A DNA stretch of 13,958 bases from Bryobacterales bacterium. Lineage in GTDB: Bacteria; Acidobacteriota; Terriglobia; Bryobacterales; Bryobacteraceae. The stretch lies in assembly GCA_003132865.1 (NCBI GenBank), contig PKYZ01000024.1:1-13958 (forward strand), written 5' to 3'. Of the stretch, positions 11,232 through 13,958 are shown one piece after another. A program made the translations under genes and the position numbers. Under the pieces are notes generated by a model. It was given only the letters and a program-made list of their open reading frames with translations. It ran no database searches and was not told the origin of the DNA. Position 1 is the stretch's first letter. The number at the start of each line of letters is the position of its first letter.

Positions 11232-11328
11232 ACTTGACCGAATCGTGGATAAGGTTCTCGCCTATCACCCCAAGGAGAAACGAACCAAGACCACGCGCAA
11301 GCGGCGAAAGAAGGCCAAGCGTGCCTGA
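11215..11328 (+). CDS. Small basic protein with ELDxIxDxVLAYxPKxK motif (copy 2)
   Basis: 37 residues, MKTPPELDRIVDKVLAYHPK then a Lys/Arg tail, from ATG 11215 with AGGAG at 11205-11209. It overlaps the end of the transposase frame by 17 bases. It is paralogous to the gene at 581-751. Its stop lies just inside the methyltransferase remnant that starts at GTG 11321, so in the ancestral genome it sat directly before a DNA methyltransferase. Function unknown; the family context suggests a DNA-associated accessory. Confidence 0.7.
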   Translation: MKTPPELDRIVDKVLAYHPKEKRTKTTRKRRKKAKRA

Positions 11329-11440
11329 GCCATACCATGAGCAAAATGGCGTCCAGATATTCCTTGGGGATTGCCGTGAGGTTCTGCCAGCGCTGAATAT
11401 TCAGTTCGACTCGAGGGAATTAGCGGCTGCCGTGCTGTAG
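11321..11440 (+). pseudogene. 5' remnant of a DNA methyltransferase
   Basis: GTG 11321 begins VPEPYHEQNGVQIFLGDCRE followed by VLPAL. The pattern 'PYxxxxGxxIxxGDCxEVLPAL' is the conserved start of site-specific N6-adenine/N4-cytosine DNA methylases: the motif with GDC leads to the S-adenosylmethionine site. After LPAL the sequence turns into NIQFDSRELAAAVL and stops at 11438-11440. The catalytic DPPY/SPPY motif and the rest of the domain (250 residues or more) are missing, so it is not a working enzyme. The deletion junction lies near 11395-11400. Confidence 0.75.
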
Positions 11441-11499
11441 GTGGCGCTACGTGTAGTGGAGAGGTTGGAGAAGTAGGCTGACCGGCGCGGGAGGGGACG
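11441..11499 (+). other. Short intergenic stretch after remnants
   Basis: 59 nt with no gene, ending in a purine-rich GGGAGGGG ribosome binding site before ATG 11500. I see no promoter or terminator. Confidence 0.3.
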
Positions 11500-11634
11500 A
11501 TGAAATTGGATATGTGGTTAGTGCTGATCGCTTCCGTAATTGCTGTGATCGCGCTATACAAGAATGACCCTAAACCTGTCGGAGCGTGCTTCTTTTTCGC
11601 GATGCTGGCGTGGTTGATGAAAGGTCGCGCATGA
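11500..11634 (+). CDS. Small two-span membrane protein
   Basis: 44 residues, ATG 11500 to TGA 11632-11634. Two hydrophobic segments, WLVLIASVIAVIALY (6-20) and VGACFFFAMLAWLM (27-40), are joined by a KNDPKP turn and end in KGRA. The size and shape resemble a helical hairpin or a class II-type holin, but nothing proves a lysis role. The stop overlaps the next ATG. Confidence 0.6.
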   Translation: MKLDMWLVLIASVIAVIALYKNDPKPVGACFFFAMLAWLMKGRA

Positions 11635-11858
11635 CCGCCGCTCTCATTCTCGCCGCGATCTGCGCCGTCTGCCTGTGGCTGAAGATGCGGCACTCATGTA
11701 AGCATCAGGACCCGTTATGCACGCGCCACCGGCCATGCGTGGCGTGCTGGCGTGCTGGCGTGCTGAAGGCGCAAGAGGGATTAGCAGCGCCAAAGGTGAC
11801 GATGCCTCGTGTGAAGGTTAAGGTGCCAAAGCCGGTCGTTATACGGAGACAAGCATGA
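11631..11858 (+). CDS. Membrane-anchored Cys/His-rich protein
   Basis: 75 residues, ATG 11631 in an ATGA overlap. An N-terminal hydrophobic helix (AALILAAICAVCLWL) is followed by HSCKHQDPLCTRHRPCVACW (21-40), which holds enough Cys and His for a zinc site, and then a basic Val/Lys/Pro tail (MPRVKVKVPKPVV). The coding sequence contains an 8-bp unit repeated three times at 11741-11764. No family is recognised. Confidence 0.6.
   Translation: MTAALILAAICAVCLWLKMRHSCKHQDPLCTRHRPCVACWRAGVLKAQEGLAAPKVTMPRVKVKVPKPVVIRRQA
11741..11764 (+). repeat. 8-bp tandem repeat, three units
   Basis: The unit GGCGTGCT occurs three times without interruption inside the Cys/His-rich gene. Eight is not a multiple of three, so gain or loss of one unit would shift the reading frame after about residue 37. 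Confidence 0.8.
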
Positions 11859-12067
11859 AGCCCGCGACCAAGGCAGCGCTACGCGAGGCGCGTGAGGAAA
11901 TTGAGCAAGCCATTGCGGAAGACATCGCCATCAATGGCCCGATTCTGTTATGGAGCGGAAACGGTAAAATGCCGGCTAACTTCCGTGGGCTCGTGCCGAG
12001 CACGATTGAGGGATATCTGACGCATGTGCGGGAATGGCACCAGGAGAAGCAAAAGCGTGCGGGCTGA
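11855..12067 (+). CDS. Hypothetical helical protein
   Basis: 70 residues, ATG 11855 overlapping the previous stop (ATGA). The N-terminal helix ATKAALREAREEIEQAIAED is followed by a short GPILLWSGNGKM segment and a second helix (PSTIEGYLTHVREWHQEKQK). No family is recognised. Confidence 0.6.
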   Translation: MKPATKAALREAREEIEQAIAEDIAINGPILLWSGNGKMPANFRGLVPSTIEGYLTHVREWHQEKQKRAG

Positions 12068-12081
12068 ACCGGGAGGAGAGC

Positions 12082-12282
12082 ATGAAAGTTTGGGCGGTTG
12101 TGATGAAAACCAGCGGTAAAATATGGATCGATACCTTGTGGATAGTTGAACAATCAGCTTGTGATCGGTCGAAGCAATTGGAGGTGAGATTGACCGACGC
12201 TGGTCTGCGGGAAACGAAAACCGTAGCGTGCTGGGTCGCTGACTTGAACATTGAGGACGCTAAGATGGAGCCGAATCCATGA
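12082..12282 (+). CDS. Hypothetical alpha/beta protein, 66 residues
   Basis: ATG 12082 is preceded by GGGAGGAG at 12071-12078. The sequence reads KVWAVVMKTSGKIWIDTLWI, then a polar helix (SACDRSKQLEVRLTDAG) and another strand (KTVACWVADL). Trp residues are unusually frequent for its size. Function unknown. The stop overlaps the lipoprotein gene at 12279. Confidence 0.65.
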   Translation: MKVWAVVMKTSGKIWIDTLWIVEQSACDRSKQLEVRLTDAGLRETKTVACWVADLNIEDAKMEPNP

Positions 12283-12455
12283 GAGCCGCACTCATCCTAC
12301 TGGCCTTGGGGCTGGCGGGATGTGGCAAGAAAATGTCCAACGATCAGATAATTAACGAGGCTAAGAAATGCATGGCCGCTGGTATGCGGGCCGTAGAAGA
12401 CAACTTCTTTGGAGAGACTGAAGAAATTCGCTGTCAGTCATGGAGTAAGCCATGA
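12279..12455 (+). CDS. Small phage lipoprotein
   Basis: 58 residues, MRAALILLALGLAGCGKK..., with a signal peptide and the lipobox LAGC (Cys15 lipidated). The mature part KKMSNDQIINEAKKCMAAGM, with later Cys52, resembles a common family of very small phage lipoproteins with two conserved cysteines (one near AAGM, one near the end). It lies in a group with two small membrane proteins and could belong to a lysis cassette. It lacks the proline-rich body of classical Rz1 spanins, so that role is doubtful. Confidence 0.75.
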   Translation: MRAALILLALGLAGCGKKMSNDQIINEAKKCMAAGMRAVEDNFFGETEEIRCQSWSKP

Positions 12456-12619
12456 AACTCCTTGCCCTGCTCGCCCTGCTCTGCGCCGTACTACTGGTGC
12501 AATCCGAAGTGGGAGCGAAAGCCGTGAAGTCAGCAGATTGGGTGCTGCTTGTACTCATAATCAGCTACGGGCTCGGCTGTTATTTTCTGGGCTACGCGCG
12601 AGGAAGGAGAACTGGCTGA
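12452..12619 (+). CDS. Two-span membrane protein
   Basis: 55 residues, ATG 12452 overlapping the lipoprotein stop. An N-terminal hydrophobic helix (LLALLALLCAVLLVQ) is followed by a short charged loop and a second one (WVLLVLIISYGLGCYFLGYA) ending in RGRRTG. A cytoplasmic positive tail and two helices fit a small inner-membrane hairpin. Function unknown. Confidence 0.65.
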   Translation: MKLLALLALLCAVLLVQSEVGAKAVKSADWVLLVLIISYGLGCYFLGYARGRRTG

Positions 12620-13230
12620 TGCCGGCGGATAAGATTCTGACCGACGCCGAGCTGGAGGCGATTCATCGTCACAACGAACCGCAAGAAGATAGTGTTGTTG
12701 GCCGCTTGCTCGACTCCCACGCCGCCGTCTCGCTAGCGCTGTGGAAGCGAGAATCCGAGCGGGATGCTGCTGAAGATGCCGTTGCCGCCTTACGCGAGAA
12801 TGTTGGATCGCTCTACGCGCAGCTCGGCGGGGGCGAGGGAAACCTGACCGATGCCTACTTGTACTTCGCGTGTACGGAGATGGTGACAGAGATGAAAGCG
12901 CGCATTGAGCAACTGGAGACGGCAGCGAATAGCCTTGTCGAAGCTGGCTGGCACTCCTACGATTGTCAATGTAAGCGCAATCTATCAGGAGATGGAATCT
13001 GTAGCTGTGGACTAACGAAGGCCAGGAACCAAATGCGGCAGGCTCTCGCCCAGCCAGCAACGCCACGCTGTTTGGTGACAGGCAATCCAGTTGGAACCGA
13101 TACCCGGATGGTAGGTAGTCCGTGTCAATGCGTGGCCTGCAAGCCAGTAGCGCCCGAGGCCAAGCCGCGACCATGGGATGACCCATCTTGGTCACCATCA
13201 CCGCCCGAGGCCAAGGAGGAACCGAAGTGA
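12619..13230 (+). CDS. Coiled-coil protein with Cys-rich C-terminal half
   Basis: 203 residues from ATG 12619, which overlaps the previous stop (TGATG); the in-frame open region upstream is not used. It begins MPADKILTDAELEAIHRHNE, then a helix (SERDAAEDAVAALRENVGSL), then a coiled-coil region (MVTEMKARIEQLETAANSLV). Next comes CQCKRNLSGDGICSCG, a pattern of two Cys pairs suited to zinc, and later CQCVAC. The proline-rich tail has a 14-bp direct repeat (CGCCCGAGGCCAAG at 13151 and 13202, 51 bp apart, in frame) coding for PEAK. No family is recognised. Confidence 0.65.
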   Translation: MPADKILTDAELEAIHRHNEPQEDSVVGRLLDSHAAVSLALWKRESERDAAEDAVAALRENVGSLYAQLGGGEGNLTDAYLYFACTEMVTEMKARIEQLETAANSLVEAGWHSYDCQCKRNLSGDGICSCGLTKARNQMRQALAQPATPRCLVTGNPVGTDTRMVGSPCQCVACKPVAPEAKPRPWDDPSWSPSPPEAKEEPK

Positions 13231-13349
13231 GGATGGCACAACTAACGACAGGAATATCGGACTGGATACCGTGGTTTAGTGGATTCTGCTGCGGGGTCGG
13301 TGTCTGCCTGTTCATCCAGGAGATGCATACATGGCTGACAAGACGATGA
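13227..13349 (+). CDS. Small single-span membrane peptide
   Basis: 40 residues from GTG 13227 in a GTGA overlap (ATG 13233 is an alternative). WIPWFSGFCCGVGVCLFI (13-30) is one hydrophobic segment with three cysteines. It ends HTWLTRR. Short, but supported by the coupling and a GGAGG at 13215-13219. Confidence 0.45.
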   Translation: MRMAQLTTGISDWIPWFSGFCCGVGVCLFIQEMHTWLTRR

Positions 13350-13489
13350 GCCGGTACGAGCAGGCAATTCGAGATTACTTTGAAGCTGGTGGACTAATGC
13401 TAATTCCACGTAGCGGAAGCGGCCTATCGCCTTGGCAGTTGCAACTGATTGCAAATCTATCAGAGGCGCTAGTCTACGCCTTCGGTTGA
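13331..13489 (+). CDS. Hypothetical protein, 52 residues
   Basis: ATG 13331 has AGGAG at 13317-13321; ATG 13346, in an ATGA overlap, is the shorter choice. The protein reads MADKTMSRYEQAIRDYFEAG then LMLIPRSGSGLSPWQLQLIA and a short tail. It is the last gene on the plus strand and its last 16 bases overlap the convergent gene on the other strand. Confidence 0.6.
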   Translation: MADKTMSRYEQAIRDYFEAGGLMLIPRSGSGLSPWQLQLIANLSEALVYAFG

Positions 13490-13872
13490 GTCATAGCTTG
13501 CATACGCCGATTTATTTCAGTCTCGATAACCATACTTGATAGCTGGTCCCCTTGCTTGCCGAGCACGGCCTGCATCGCAACGGCGGTTTCTTTCAGGAGC
13601 ACAACAGACTGATTCATTAACCCCATCGCTGCTTCCTGATGCGCCGCCAGCAATTCAAGAGCCTGATCCTGTTTTTGTTGAGCGCTCGTGAGCTTGCTGA
13701 TGATGCCATAAAATGTGCCCAAGCCGCCGAGAACCACCACGCTGATAGTGATGATATTTCCCATTGTCCACGTCGGATCAAAGGCCAAGATGGCTATAAA
13801 GCCAGCTGCGAAGCCTGCCAGCGTACCTGAAGGAAGCCAGGGAATGTGCCAGTGTGATATGTCAATGGTCAT
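13474..13872 (-). CDS. Membrane protein with long coiled-coil tail
   Basis: 132 residues on the minus strand. There are two transmembrane helices (about residues 15-31, SGTLAGFAAGFIAILAF, and 38-59, GNIITISVVVLGGLGTFYGI), then a long soluble helix (from about 60) rich in Gln, Leu and Glu (SAQQKQDQALELLAAHQEAA...), predicted as a coiled coil. The layout resembles holin-like or spanin-like phage membrane proteins, with the helix lying outside the membrane. The function is not established. An AAGGAG sequence lies 17 nt before the start, further than usual. The gene is convergent with the plus-strand operon. Confidence 0.7.
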   Translation of the reverse strand: MTIDISHWHIPWLPSGTLAGFAAGFIAILAFDPTWTMGNIITISVVVLGGLGTFYGIISKLTSAQQKQDQALELLAAHQEAAMGLMNQSVVLLKETAVAMQAVLGKQGDQLSSMVIETEINRRMQAMTQPKA

Positions 13873-13892
13873 GCGGTTTTCAGCCCGTCTCC

Positions 13893-13958
13893 TTACCTCA
13901 TCAGTCCTGTGAACATCTCAACAATCAATGCCAGTACGAACGCCGCCACAAACAATAT
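13893..13958 (-). CDS. 3' end of a membrane-protein gene (cut by window edge)
   Basis: On the minus strand, 21 residues are open from the window end (ILFVAAFVLALIVEMFTGLM and R) to a TAA at 13893-13895, read as the complement. This looks like a final transmembrane helix with a short polar end. It lies just before the gene at 13872 and in the same direction, so the two probably form an operon of membrane proteins. Confidence 0.5.
   Translation of the reverse strand: MLFVAAFVLALIVEMFTGLMR

Noticed and set aside
1..13958. CRISPR array, tRNA genes, integrase or attachment site
   Set aside because: I found no set of regularly spaced direct repeats, no cloverleaf and no integrase motif. The only tandem repeat is the 8-bp unit at 11741.

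Overview
The window looks like a stretch of a tailed-phage genome or prophage, probably infecting a Gram-negative-type soil bacterium. The host is an inference: the base composition is moderately GC-rich, there is a twin-arginine lipoprotein signal and a bacterial Ig-like protein, and Acidobacteriota is one possibility, but no marker fixes it. The phage character rests on about 45 very small genes packed head to tail on one strand. Most are joined by ATGA, GTGA or TGATG overlaps, and several match typical phage families: HAD phosphatase, DUF4326, a RecE-type nuclease with a P-loop ATPase, and a DUF1064 nuclease. No terminase, portal, capsid, tail, integrase, tRNA or CRISPR sequence is visible.

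Layout. (1) Positions 1-2901 hold small accessory genes: a winged-helix-like protein, a Phd-fold orphan, an ELD/VLAY basic protein, a HAD phosphatase, Cys-rich zinc-binding proteins and DUF4326. (2) A promoter at about 2937-2971, with an inverted repeat in its spacer, starts a second run of small genes (2975-5109) that opens with a likely ribbon-helix-helix regulator. (3) Positions 5076-7784 hold a DNA recombination module: a RecE-like PD-(D/E)XK nuclease, a RecA/AAA-type ATPase and a DUF1064 nuclease. (4) A second promoter at 7797 precedes a 41-residue zinc/AT-hook-like protein. (5) Positions 8018-10277 hold five genes, each with its own strong AAGGAG-type ribosome binding site: an unknown protein, a Tat lipoprotein, a papain-like cysteine peptidase with all catalytic residues, a coiled-coil protein and an Ig-like protein. 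(6) Positions 10283-10455 are non-coding and form consecutive long stems, a candidate structured RNA. (7) A third promoter at 10576-10611 starts a leaderless coiled-coil gene. After it come a truncated IS1595-family transposase, a second ELD/VLAY basic protein and the first 25 or so residues of a DNA methyltransferase, which together form a gene-remnant zone. (8) Positions 11500-13489 hold small membrane, lipoprotein and Cys-rich genes. (9) The strand switches at 13474, and two membrane-protein genes run leftward, the last cut by the window edge.

Four observations matter most. All three recognisable sigma70-like promoters place the predicted transcription start 0-5 nt from an ATG with no Shine-Dalgarno, so the operon heads appear leaderless. 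The 10283-10455 stems contain G-U wobbles that fit a plus-sense RNA. The peptidase and the Tat lipoprotein form an unusual adjacent pair. The ELD/VLAY basic protein family occurs twice, the second time directly before a methyltransferase remnant.
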